A stretch of 64,000 nt of DNA from assembly GCF_042477335.2 (NCBI RefSeq), contig NC_091255.1:16160501-16224500 (forward strand), written 5' to 3'. This document shows, one piece after another, positions 12,377-21,871 of the stretch. The first letter of the stretch is position 1; each line of letters starts with the position of its first letter. The notes under the pieces were generated by a model. The model was given only the letters and a program-made list of their open reading frames with translations, did no database searches and was not told the DNA's origin. The DNA is from Ovis canadensis. Lineage: Eukaryota > Chordata > Mammalia > Artiodactyla > Bovidae. Position numbers and translations under genes: made by a program.

Positions 12377-13540
12377 GGTGTTAGAAGTCCTAGTTACAGC
12401 AATCAGAGAAGAAAAAGCAAGAAAAGTATCCAAATTGGAAGAGAAGTACAATTGTCACTATATGCAGTTGACATGATACTATATATAGAAAACTCTAAGA
12501 ACTCCACACAAAACCTGCTATATCTAATAAACGAATCCAGCAAAGTAGGAGGATACAAGATTAACATTCAAAAAATTGGTTGCATTTCTTTCTAGTAACA
12601 GTGAAATATCAGAAAGGGAATGTTAAAAATTAATACCTTTTAAAAATAACACCAAAAAACAAAAACCCTAGGAGTAAACCTGACCAAGGAGGTGAAAGAT
12701 TTATGTCCTGAGAACTATAAAACAGCAAAGAAAATTAAAGAGGATTCCAAGAAATTGAAAGATATCCCATGCTCTTGGATTGGAAGAATTAACATTGTTA
12801 AAATGGCACTATTGCCCAAAGCAATCTACAGAGTTAATGCGATCCCTAACAAAATATCTATGACAATTTTCACAGAACTAGAACAAATAATCCAAGTATT
12901 TATGTGAAACCATAAAAGACCCAGAATTGCCAAAGCAATCCTGGGGTAGCGGGGGAGAAAATGAAGCAGGAGGCATAACTCCCCCAGACATCAGAAAATA
13001 CTGCCAAGCTAAGGTAATCAAAACAGTGTAGTATTGGTACAAAAACAGACATACAGATCAACAGAACAGGACCGAGATCACAGAAATAAACCCACATATC
13101 CATGGTCAATTTCTCTCGACAAAGGAGACAAGAATATAAAATGGGAAAAAGTCTTTTCAGCAATGGTGCTGGAAAAGTTGGACAGCTGCATGTAAATCGG
13201 TGAAGTTAGAATACACCCTCACACCATGCACAAAAATAAACTCAAAATGGCTTAAAGACTTGAACACAAGACATGATACCATAAAACTCCTAGAAGAGAG
13301 CATAGGCAAAACATTCTCTGACATAAATCACACCAATGTTTTCTTAGGGTCAGTCTCCAAAGGCAATAGAAATAAAAACAAAAGTAAATAGATGTGACGT
13401 AATCAAACTTATAAACTTTTGCACAGCAAAGGAAAACAAAAAGACAATCTCCAGAATGGGAGAAAATATTTGCAAATGATGCATCAGACAAGGGCTTAAT
13501 CACCAAAATATATCAATACAAACAGCTCACACAAGTTAAC

Positions 13541-13556
13541 ACACACACACACACAA
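13541..13556 (+). repeat. (AC)n microsatellite
   Basis: A short dinucleotide run inside the L1 ORF2 fragment. Confidence 0.85.
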
Positions 13557-14060
13557 AACAATGCCATTGAAACACGAGGAGACGCCCTTAACAGAATTTC
13601 TCCAAAGGAGACATATAGATGGCCAGTAGGCATATGAAAAGATGTTCAACATCACTAATCATTAGAGAAATGCAAATCAAAAACTACAATGAGGTACTGT
13701 TAGCAGGAGAGTCTAGAGACCCTTCTTCCTGTGGGCCTTGGTTCTTAGTAAGGATGCAAAGAAGAATGTAAGGTCTTACCCACTGCAAGAAAGTTTGCTA
13801 ACAGTAAGGAAAGAAAGAACTGGTTGTAAAGTTGGACACGACTGAGCAACGTGAGGACACACAAAGAAAGGACAAAGATAACCTCTCAAGACGGAAGCCC
13901 CGAGAGAGATGGGCCATGCCAAAAGAGGCAAATGGCCTTAGAGGGCTGAGATGCAGAGTTTTTAAGGCAGGGCCATTTGCATAATCCAGAGAGGACATTG
14001 ATTGACAGCTACAGGTTGTATTAATACAACAAGATGCTCTCCTGCACATGTCCTTCCCAT

Positions 14061-14337
14061 GCTTCTGCTGCTGCTGCATCGCTTCAGTCATGCCCGACTC
14101 TGTACGACCCCATAGACAGCAGCCCACCAGGCTGCCCCGTCCCTGGGATTTTCCAGGCAAGAACACTGGAATGGGTTGCCATTTCCTTCTCCAATGCATG
14201 AAAGTGAAGAGTCAAAGTGAAGTCGCTCAGTCGTGTCTGACTCTTCGCAACCCCATGGACTGCAGCCCACCAGGCTCCTCCGTCCATGGGATTTTCCAGG
14301 CAAGAGTACTGGAATGGGGTGCCAGCGCCTTCTCCAG
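14061..14337 (-). repeat. Bov-tA type SINE, antisense, with TSD
   Basis: A long SINE version with a (ctg)n start and the cagtcgtgtctgactcttcg block. The exact 10-base TSD TCCTTCCCAT is present at 14051-14060 and 14338-14347. Confidence 0.93.
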
Positions 14338-14442
14338 TCCTTCCCATAATTCAGTCTAATAATATGTGTGTATTCAGGGACTATCTGTGAGCAGTTAATG
14401 AGTCTAATGGCTGCCCAAGGTTAGTTTAGCACAGGATAATGA

Positions 14443-14556
14443 GACGGAACCCACTCCAGTATTCTTGTCTGGAGAATCCCATGAACAGAGGAGCCTGGTG
14501 GGCTACAGTCCATAGGGTCACAAAGAGTTGGACACGACTGAGCAACTAACACACGG
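14443..14556 (+). repeat. Partial Bov-tA SINE
   Basis: Only the 3' half is present (ccactccagtattcttgtct to gacacgactgagcaactaac). Confidence 0.85.
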
Positions 14557-15091
14557 TGTGATTTGTGTGCCCATGGGCTAGAACAGGAAAAGTCCAGCCA
14601 GTCAGCGGATGGGAGTGTTTTACAGCCCCCTGACTATTTCTGGAGTACTTGTGGGGGCTTATTAGGCATGGAGTTGGTGAATTGTTTGATGGGATTAGGT
14701 AGCTATTAGATCCTTAGCTGAAAGGGTTGCTTCTGGTTGCTCTCAGCTAACTTCCTGCCTAATAGTATCCCCTCATGCTGGTCAGAATGGCCATCATTAA
14801 AAAGTCTACAAATTAAATGCTGGAGAAGGTGTGGAGAAAAGTGAACCCTCCGACACTATTAGTGGAAAACAGTGTGGAGGTTCCTCAGAAAACTAAAATT
14901 AGGTTCTAGTTTTAGATCAATTATCATATGATCCAGAAATCCCATTCCTGGGTGTATACCCAGACAAAACTTGAATTAAAAAATACCCATGAACCCCTAA
15001 GTTCACACTGGCTAAGACGTGGAAATATCCCAAATATCCATCGACCGAGGAAGAGATAAAGAGGCTGTGTCCTCTATATAACAGAGTATTC

Positions 15092-17391
15092 AGTTCAGTT
15101 GAGTTTAGTCACTCAGTCGTGTCCGACTTTTTGCAACCCCATGAATCGCAGCACGCCAGGCCTCCCTGTCCATCACCAACTCCCGGAGTAAACTCAGACT
15201 CACGTCCATCGAGTCCATGATGCCATCCAGCCATCTCACCCTCTGTCGTCCCCTTCTCCTCCTGCCCCCAAACCCTCCCAGCATCACAGTCTTTTCCAAT
15301 GAGTCATCTCTTCACATGAGGTGGCCAAAGTACTGGAGTTTCAGCTTTAGCATCATTCCTTCCAAAGAAATCCCAGGGTTGAACTCCTTCAGAATGGACT
15401 GATTGGATCTCCTTGCAGTCCAAGGGACTCTCAAGAGTCTTCTCCAACACCACAGTTCAAAAGCATCAATTTTTCGGTGCTCAGCTTTCTTCACAGTCCA
15501 ACTCTCACATCCATACATGACCACAGGAAAAACCATAGCTTGACTAGACGGACCTTAGTCGGCAAAGTAATGTCTCTGCTTTTGAATATGCTATCTAGGG
15601 TGGTCATAACTTTTCTTCCAAGGAGTAAGGGTCTTTTAATTTCATGGCTGTAATCACCATCTGCAGTGATTTTGGAGCCCAAAAAAATAAAGTCTGACAC
15701 TTTTTCTACTGTTTCCCCATCTATTTCCCATGAAGTGATGGGACCAGATGCCATGATCTTCATTTTCTGAATGTTGAGCTTTAAGCCAACGTTTTCACTC
15801 TCCTCTCTCACTTTTATCAAGGGGCTTTTTAGTTCCTCTTCACTTTCCGCCATAAGGGTGGTGTCATCTGCATATCTGAGGTTATTGATATTTCTCCTGG
15901 CAATCTTGATTCCAGCTTGTGTTTCTTCCAGTCCAGCGTTTCTCATGACGTACTCTGCATAGAAGTTAAATAAGCAGGGTAACAATATACAGCCTTTTCC
16001 TATTTGGAACCAGTCTGTTGTTCCATGTCCAGTTCTAACTGTTGCTTCCTGACCTGCATACAGATTTCTCAAGAGGCAGGTTAGGTGGTCTGGTATTCCC
16101 ATCTCTTTCAGAATTTTCCACAGTGTACTGTGATCCACACAGTCAAAGGCTTTGGCATAGCCAAGAAAGCAGAAATAGATGTTTTTCTGGAACTCTCTTG
16201 CTTTTTCGATGATCCAGCGGATGTTGGCAATTTGATCTCTGGTTCCTCTGCCTTTTCTAAAACCAGCTTGAACATCAGGGAGTTCACGGTTCACGTATTG
16301 CTGAAGCCTGGCTTGGAGAATTTTGAGCATTACTTTACTAGCATGTGAGATGAGTACAATTGTGTGGTAGTTTGAGCATTCTTTGGCATTGCCTTTCTTT
16401 GGGATTGGAATGAAAACTGACTTTTTCCAGTCCTGTGGCCACTGCTGAGTTTTCCAAACTTGCTGGCATATGGCGTGCAGCACTTTCACAGCATCATCTT
16501 TCAGGATTTGAAATAGCTCAACTGGAATTCCATCACCTCCACTAGCTTTGTTTGTAGTGATGCTTTCTAAGGCCCACTTGACTTCACATTCCAAGATGTC
16601 TGGCTCTAGATTAGTGATCACATCATCATGATTATCTGGGTCGTGAAGATCTTTTTTGTACAGTTCTTCTGTGTATTCTTTCCACCTCTTCTTAATATCT
16701 TCTGCTTCTGTTAGGTCTAGACCATTTCTGTCCTTTATCGAGCCCATCTTTGCATGAAATGTTCCCTTGGTATCTCTAATTTTCTTGAAGAGATCTCTAG
16801 TCTTTCCCATTTTGTTGTTTTCCTCTATTTCTTTGCATTGATCGCTGAAGGCTTTCTTATCTCTTCTTGCTATTCTTTGGAACTCTGCATTCAGATGCTT
16901 ATATCTTTCCTTTTCTCCTTTTCTTTTGCCTCTCTTCTTTTCACAGCTATTTGTAAGGCCTCCCCAGACAGCCATTTTGCTTTTTTGCATTTCTTTTCTA
17001 TGGGGATGGTCTTGATCCCTGTCTCCTGTACAATGTCACGAACCTCAGTCCATAGTTTATCAGGTACTCTATCTATCAGATCTAGACCCTTAAATCTATT
17101 TCTCACTTCCACTGTATAATCATGAGGGATTTGATTTAGGTCATACCTGAATGGTCTAGCGGTTTTCCCTACTGTCTTCAATTTAAGTCTGAATTTGGTA
17201 ATAAGGAGTTCATGTCTGAGCCACAGTCGGCTCCCGGTCTTGTTTTTGTTGACTGCATAGAGCTTCTCCATCTTTGGCTGCAAAGAATATAATCAATCTG
17301 ATTTCGGTGTTGACCATCTGGTGACGTCCACGTGTAGAGTCTTCTCTTGTGTTGTTGGAAGAGGGTGTTTGCTATGACCAGCGCATTTGTC
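15092..17391 (-). mobile_element. BovB LINE, antisense, about 2.3 kb
   Basis: The longest BovB in the window. On the minus strand it includes the endonuclease C-terminus ([13 protein letters not shown] near 17280-17320), the linker, the reverse transcriptase and the 3' tail at the left. It interrupts the L1 between ctatataacagagtatt and cataaaaaagaatgaaag. A few L1 bases appear to be missing at the junction and I found no TSD, so the insertion may have been accompanied by a small deletion. Confidence 0.92.
15491..16990 (-). CDS. BovB reverse transcriptase frame, 499 codons (element gene)
   Basis: The longest uninterrupted coding frame in the window. It is the reverse transcriptase part of BovB ORF2, which copies the element's RNA into DNA at a nicked chromosomal site. 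Visible blocks from the N-terminus are a Lys/Glu-rich linker, a [20 protein letters not shown] finger/palm entry, [31 protein letters not shown] and the catalytic YADD box followed by TTLMAES. The endonuclease needed for integration lies upstream in another frame (16891-17450), so a frameshift separates them and the frame ends before the normal BovB C-terminus. CFLGYAKAF carries Gly where sister copies have Asp (CFLDYAKAF, 6741-7130). If that Asp is the first palm aspartate of the RT, the enzyme should be inactive. Confidence 0.7.
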   Translation of the reverse strand: MQKSKMAVWGGLTNSCEKKRGKRKGEKERYKHLNAEFQRIARRDKKAFSDQCKEIEENNKMGKTRDLFKKIRDTKGTFHAKMGSIKDRNGLDLTEAEDIKKRWKEYTEELYKKDLHDPDNHDDVITNLEPDILECEVKWALESITTNKASGGDGIPVELFQILKDDAVKVLHAICQQVWKTQQWPQDWKKSVFIPIPKKGNAKECSNYHTIVLISHASKVMLKILQARLQQYVNRELPDVQAGFRKGRGTRDQIANIRWIIEKAREFQKNIYFCFLGYAKAFDCVDHSTLWKILKEMGIPDHLTCLLRNLYAGQEATVRTGHGTTDWFQIGKGCILLPCLFNFYAEYVMRNAGLEETQAGIKIARRNINNLRYADDTTLMAESEEELKSPLIKVREESENVGLKLNIQKMKIMASGPITSWEIDGETVEKVSDFIFLGSKITADGDYSHEIKRPLLLGRKVMTTLDSIFKSRDITLPTKVRLVKLWFFLWSCMDVRVGL

Positions 17392-17528
17392 ATAAAAAAG
17401 AATGAAAGATTGCCTTTTGTGGCAACACGGGTGGATCTAGAGATTATCATACCAAGCGAAGTAAGTCAGAAAGAGAAAGACAAGCACCATCTGATATCAC
17501 TTATACCTGGAAACTAAAACGTGGCATA

Positions 17529-17812
17529 GGACTTCCCTGGTAGTCTGGTGGTAAGACTCTGCCTGCCAATGCAGGGGGCACGGGTTTGATCCCTAGTCTG
17601 GGGAGATTCCAGGTGCCACGGGGCAACTAAGCCCAGCGGCCGCAGTTTCTGAGCCTGCTCTCTAGAGTCTGTGCTCTGCAACAAGAGCGGCCACCACAGT
17701 GAGAAGCCAGCGTATCACAACTAGAGAGTGGCCCCTATTCACTGCAGCTAGAGAAAGTCCACTCTCAGCAGTGAAGATCCAGTGCAGCCAAAGTTAGTTA
17801 GCTAATTAAAAA
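17529..17812 (+). repeat. CHR-type tRNA-derived SINE
   Basis: It starts gacttccctggtagtctggt, has the gcaggggg...cgggtttgatcc internal block and a long 3' region rich in gcagcta/gaaagtcc. It interrupts the L1 3' UTR. Confidence 0.8.
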
Positions 17813-18140
17813 ATTGAAACATAACAAACTCACAGAACATAGACTTGTGGTTGCCAAGAGGGGAGGGCGCTGGGGAAGGGAAGGACTGGGAGTTTGGGGT
17901 TAGCAGATGTAAACTATTCCATACAGAACAGATAAACAACAAGGTCTTACTGTACAGGAGGTCCTCCAGGGAACTATATTCAATATCCTGGGATAAACCA
18001 TAGTGGAAAAGAATATTTTAAAATAATGTCTATATATGTATAACTGAGTCACTTTGCTGTACAGCAGAGATTGGCACAATATTGTAAATCAATTATACTT
18101 CAATAAAAAATTTTTTAAAAGAAACAAAAATAAACACAAG

Positions 18141-18345
18141 AAAATTTCCTTTTGGTTTTTCTTTGCATCTTCTATTCCTTTGCTGGGACTTTCTATTTCC
18201 TTGCTGAGTCTTTCTATCCTTTCATTCACTTCAAATGTGATAATCTTGTCTGCTTTCAAATACTTGTCAGATAATTCTAACATCTCCCTTATCTCAGTGT
18301 CAGCATTTATTAATTGTCTTTTTTCAGTCTGATGTCTTACTGGTT
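18141..18345. repeat. Older interspersed repeat, right half
   Basis: It continues the sequence broken off at 9153 and starts with the second TSD copy. The family is uncertain, probably an old LINE. Confidence 0.45.
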
Positions 18346-19127
18346 CTGGGTATGAAATTGAAGAAGTTGGAATCTGAACATTTTCACATTATGGTCGGAC
18401 GTTCCAGATCTTATCCTGCTGGCTTTCTCTGATTCTGCTCTGGTGGGGAGGGGAGATTCTGCCAGTTGGGGACCGAAGTCCGAGTTCCTTACTTGGGCTC
18501 TGTTAACACCCAAAGGTGGGAGTGGCAGGGAGGCCTCACTGCTGCTGCCAATGGTGGGGCTTCCTTATATAAGGCCGTGTCCTGGCTGACAAGTATAAAT
18601 GGATTTAGGCAAGCTCATTTGTCTCTGGCTCCTAATTTATTTTTATATGAGTTTGGAAATTTGAAAAACAAGCTGCATTCTGATACACCCCACATATAGA
18701 GGTGGATCCCTGTTGTAGCACCTGCTGGATTTAAACTTAGAAACTGAAGCTGAAAATAGGGAGCATGAAAAATAGCTTTGGCTTCTCTGGGTTTTCCTCA
18801 CTCCTAAGAACTGTTTCCAGTCCATTTCTTCTCCTATATTTTCCTGTCCTCACTCAGCTTTGTCATGCCCTTTGTACCTTCCTTTCTCCTTGACTTGTGG
18901 GCTTTGTTATGGTTCCCTGCCTGCTATGATCCTGTTTGAGTTTTGGAAATCAGTTGCTGTGCCCTTTAGCCCTATTCCTTCAGGAAATTAGCCCCGAAGA
19001 AGAGAAAAGACACTTTTGTTGCAATTATGCAACAAAATTTCCTGCCACACAGATCTGGTAATGAGATTGCTTGCCTACACCTCCTTCCAGATTCACACCA
19101 CTGGCAGTGAATTGGTAGCTTGTCAGG
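18346..19127. other. Non-coding, no gene recognised
   Basis: Mostly unique-looking sequence, possibly with old LINE at the left. Short open frames (for example 18466-18699) match nothing I recognise. Confidence 0.5.
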
Positions 19128-19308
19128 GGCTTCCCTGGTGGCTCAGTGGTAAAGAATTCACCTGCCAGTGCCTGCCAATGCAGGAGATGCAGGCTTGATC
19201 CCTGGGTTGGGAAGATCCTCTGGAGAAGGAAATAGCAACCCGCTCCACTATTATTGCCTGCAAAGTCCCAGGGACAGAGGAGCCAGGAGGGCTAAACAAC
19301 AGCAGCAG
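19128..19308 (+). repeat. Bov-tA type SINE
   Basis: The head gcttccctggtggctcagtg is present, with an internal duplication of the ctgccagtgcctgccaatgc block. Confidence 0.9.
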
Positions 19309-19399
19309 TAGTCAGGATCCCACCTTCAGATCCAGACTTACCCAAATCCCCTTATACTTTATTCTCCAACAATCCCCCTATGACTGTGTGCTGTGTGTT

Positions 19400-19599
19400 T
19401 AGTCGCTCAGTTGCGTCCAACTCTTTTCAACCCCATAGACTGTAGCTGCCAGGCTCCTCTGTCCGTGGAGATTCTCCAGGTGAGAATACTGGAGTGGGTT
19501 GCATGCCCTCCTCCAGGGGATCTTCCTGACCCAGGGATCAGACCCAGGTCTCCCGCATTGCAGGCGGATTCTTTACCATCTGAGCCACCAGGGAGGCCC
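19400..19599 (-). repeat. Bov-tA type SINE, antisense
   Basis: It runs from the tail block (agtcgctcagttgcgtcc) to the reversed head (gagccaccagggaggcc). With 19128-19308 it forms an inverted pair. Confidence 0.9.
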
Positions 19600-19916
19600 A
19601 GACTGTAGCTCCCTGAATATGCTGTGGCCTTTGAGGCCTTACATACAGTAAAAGTATAATTTATCTTAAACTTGGAAAAAGGAAAAATGCTGTTTGCCTC
19701 CCTAAGATCATGGCAGAGTAGTTTCAATAGGCCCACATGGCTCTCACAGGGTATTCTCAAATCCGACTTTGTGCTCCTATTTGGCCAACCACCCAGTACG
19801 GCCTGATCCCCAGTCTCATGGAGTCCACAGATTAGCGAGGAAAAGAAAATTAAAATAAATAACTGCACAAATGATTATTTTAAAACAATTATGATGAGTA
19901 TCAGAAGGTAGTCAGT

Positions 19917-20884
19917 CAGTGCAGTCACTCAGTCGTGTCTGACTCTTTGCAACCCCATGGACTACAGTACACCAGGCCTCCCTGTACATTACCAACTCCC
20001 AAGCGTACTCAAACTCACTTCCATTGAGTCGGTGATGCCATCCAACCGAAAATAGTCTGTCACTATTTCCATTATTTGATTGCAGGGACAAATATCAATA
20101 ACCTCGGATATGCAGATGACACCACCCTTATGGCAGAAAGCAAAGAAGCACTAAAGAGCCTTTTGATGAAAGTGAAAGACGAGAGTGACAAATTTGGCTT
20201 AAAATAACATTCAGAAAACTAAGATCATGGCATCCAGTTCCATAACTTCATAGCAAGTAGATGGGGAAACAATGGAAACAGTGACAGACTTTATTTTCCT
20301 GGGCTCCAAAATCACTGTAGATGGTGACTGCAGCCATGAAACTAAAAGACACTTGCTCCCCAGAAGAAAAGTTATGACACACCTAGACAGCATATTAAAA
20401 AGCAGAGACATTACTTTGGCGGCAAAGGTCCATCTAGTCAAAGCTATGGTCTTTCCAGTGGTCATGAATGGATGTGAGAGTTGGACCATAAAGAAAGGTG
20501 AGCACCAAAGAATTGATGCTTTTGAACTGTGGTGTTGGAGAAGACTCTTGAGAGTCCCTTGGTCTGCAAGGAGATCCAACTAGTCCATCCTAAAGGAAAT
20601 CAGTCCTGAATATTCATTGGAAGGACTGATGCTGAAGCTAAAACTCCAATACTTTGGCCACTTGATGTGAAGTACTGACACATTGGAAAAGACCCTGATG
20701 CTGGGAAAGATTGAAGGCAGGAGAAAGGGATGACAAATGATGAGATGGTTGGATGGCATCACTGACTCTATGGACATGAGTTTGAGCAAGCTCCAGGAGT
20801 TGGTGATGGACAGGGAAGCCTGGTGTGCTGCAGTCCATGGGGTCACAAAGAGTAGGACAGGACTGAGCAACTGAACTGAACTGA
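19917..20884 (+). mobile_element. Rearranged BovB (antisense then sense)
   Basis: 19917-20047 is the BovB 3' end in antisense. 20050 to about 20076 resembles an internal BovB segment, also antisense. From about 20082 to 20884 BovB runs in sense to its own 3' end (ctgagcaactgaactgaactga), including a broken YADD-region frame and FIFLGSKITVDGDCSHE. Both orientations include the 3' end, so simple twin priming does not explain it. Two insertions or a secondary inversion are more likely. Confidence 0.8.
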
Positions 20885-21479
20885 TTTAGGAGTAACCTGA
20901 CCCTCACACAGCCCTGCACAGTTTTGTTTCCTAGCTGTAAGAGGACTTATCGGTACACCCTAAGATAAAAATGACCTACACACACACACTTGCATCCTTT
21001 TTTCCCTTCCCCTTCCCAAACCTCTAACTGCCTGTTTGAAATGACAAACTGCCTGTTTGTTGTCATATTAACAACACAGAATTAAGCTGATGACAAATTA
21101 CCAAGAAAAAAAAACAAAATAAAAAACATTTACTATTGCATTTTAAAGGATGACGTAAAGCACTGGGGTGGGGGGAATCTCAAATGCTAACAATGTTTAA
21201 GTAGTGTCTAAATTTTTTCCAAATTTCCAATATGTCTATAATATACGTAATTTTAAAGGAAAAATAATTTTAAGAACAAATCTGTGAAAATGGAAGCCCA
21301 CAGCTTCCAATGACCATCTGACCGTTCTTAATCTGATTTGGGGCAGATGCAGCAGTTGGAAAGGAAAGGTCTTTTGTTGGGGAAGGAAGAGATGGGCGGC
21401 GCAGGAAGAACGGTCCTCTGGTTATTTCTCTGTAGCGTCTCAGTCCTGTGGTACAAACCAAGTCAAATCAATGCATTAA
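20885..21479. other. SCPEP1 upstream region without exons
   Basis: Unique-looking AT-rich sequence with a short local duplication (aactgcctgtttg, near 21027 and 21045). No gene was recognised. Confidence 0.55.
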
Positions 21480-21737
21480 GCGCCTCTTCCTGTCTGCTTG
21501 TCCCCAAAACGGAAAGACAGGCGTAGCGGGGCAAAACGGAACACCCTGGGCGCGGCTGCAGAGATGACGGTGGGACCGATCTGCAGAGGGCGCCCGGAAT
21601 GGGGCCAGCCGCTCTGCCCGCCCAAGCGTCTCCCCAAGCACCCACTAAGCCTCTCCCAAGCCCCGCCCACCCGAATCCCCGCTCCGCCCCCGACCAGGCC
21701 CCGCCTCCGCCCGCCCAGCTTTGCTCCACCCACCGGA

Positions 21738-21747
21738 GTCACGTGGT
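21738..21747 (+). promoter_or_regulatory. SCPEP1: CLEAR-like E-box (GTCACGTGGT)
   Basis: The palindrome CACGTG with 5' GT flank matches the CLEAR consensus GTCACGTGAC at 8 of 10 positions. It ends 48 bases before the start codon. CLEAR boxes bind TFEB/TFE3-family factors in lysosomal gene promoters. Other bHLH factors (USF, MYC/MAX) also bind CACGTG. Confidence 0.55.
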
Positions 21748-21795
21748 GAGGCGCCTAGACTAGCCCGTAGCTGATGCAGTCGGGAGGTATTCATC

Positions 21796-21871
21796 ATGGA
21801 GCTGGCCTCGCGAAGCTGTCCCGTGCCGCTGCTGCTGCTGCTGCTGCTGCTGCTTTTGGGCCTGAGCACGG
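21796..21871 (+). CDS. SCPEP1: SCPEP1 exon 1 (coding part)
   Basis: 25 codons plus one base, donor G|gtaggt. Encodes the signal peptide, with eight consecutive CTG codons followed by CTT and TTG. Confidence 0.95.

Larger units (their letters stand above)
13698..14764 (+). mobile_element. Second solo LTR, split by SINE sequence
   Basis: The ends are inverted near-matches: tgttagcaggaga at the left and ttcctgcctaata at the right. GTAC (13694-13697) and GTAT (14765-14768) look like the short TSD. The L1 resumes directly after it. Two Bov-tA pieces (14061-14337 and 14443-14556) lie inside. No coding remnants were seen. Confidence 0.65.
9154..18140 (+). mobile_element. 5'-truncated L1 split by nested insertions
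   Basis: L1 sequence in sense runs through 9154-9912 (ORF2 reverse transcriptase start), 12377-13697 (ORF2, including the [11 protein letters not shown] block near 12773-12805), 14765-15091, 17392-17528 and about 17813-18140 (3' end). Each piece resumes where the previous one stopped. The gaps are an ERVK-type solo LTR, a second solo LTR, a BovB and a SINE. AAAATTT at 9146-9153 and 18141-18147 is the probable TSD. Without the insertions the L1 is about 2.8 kb. Frameshifts and stops disable ORF2. Confidence 0.8.

Noticed and set aside
21498-21749. Open frames on both strands in the SCPEP1 CpG island
   Set aside because: GC-rich promoter DNA lacks stop codons by composition. No domain, and the frames overlap GC boxes.
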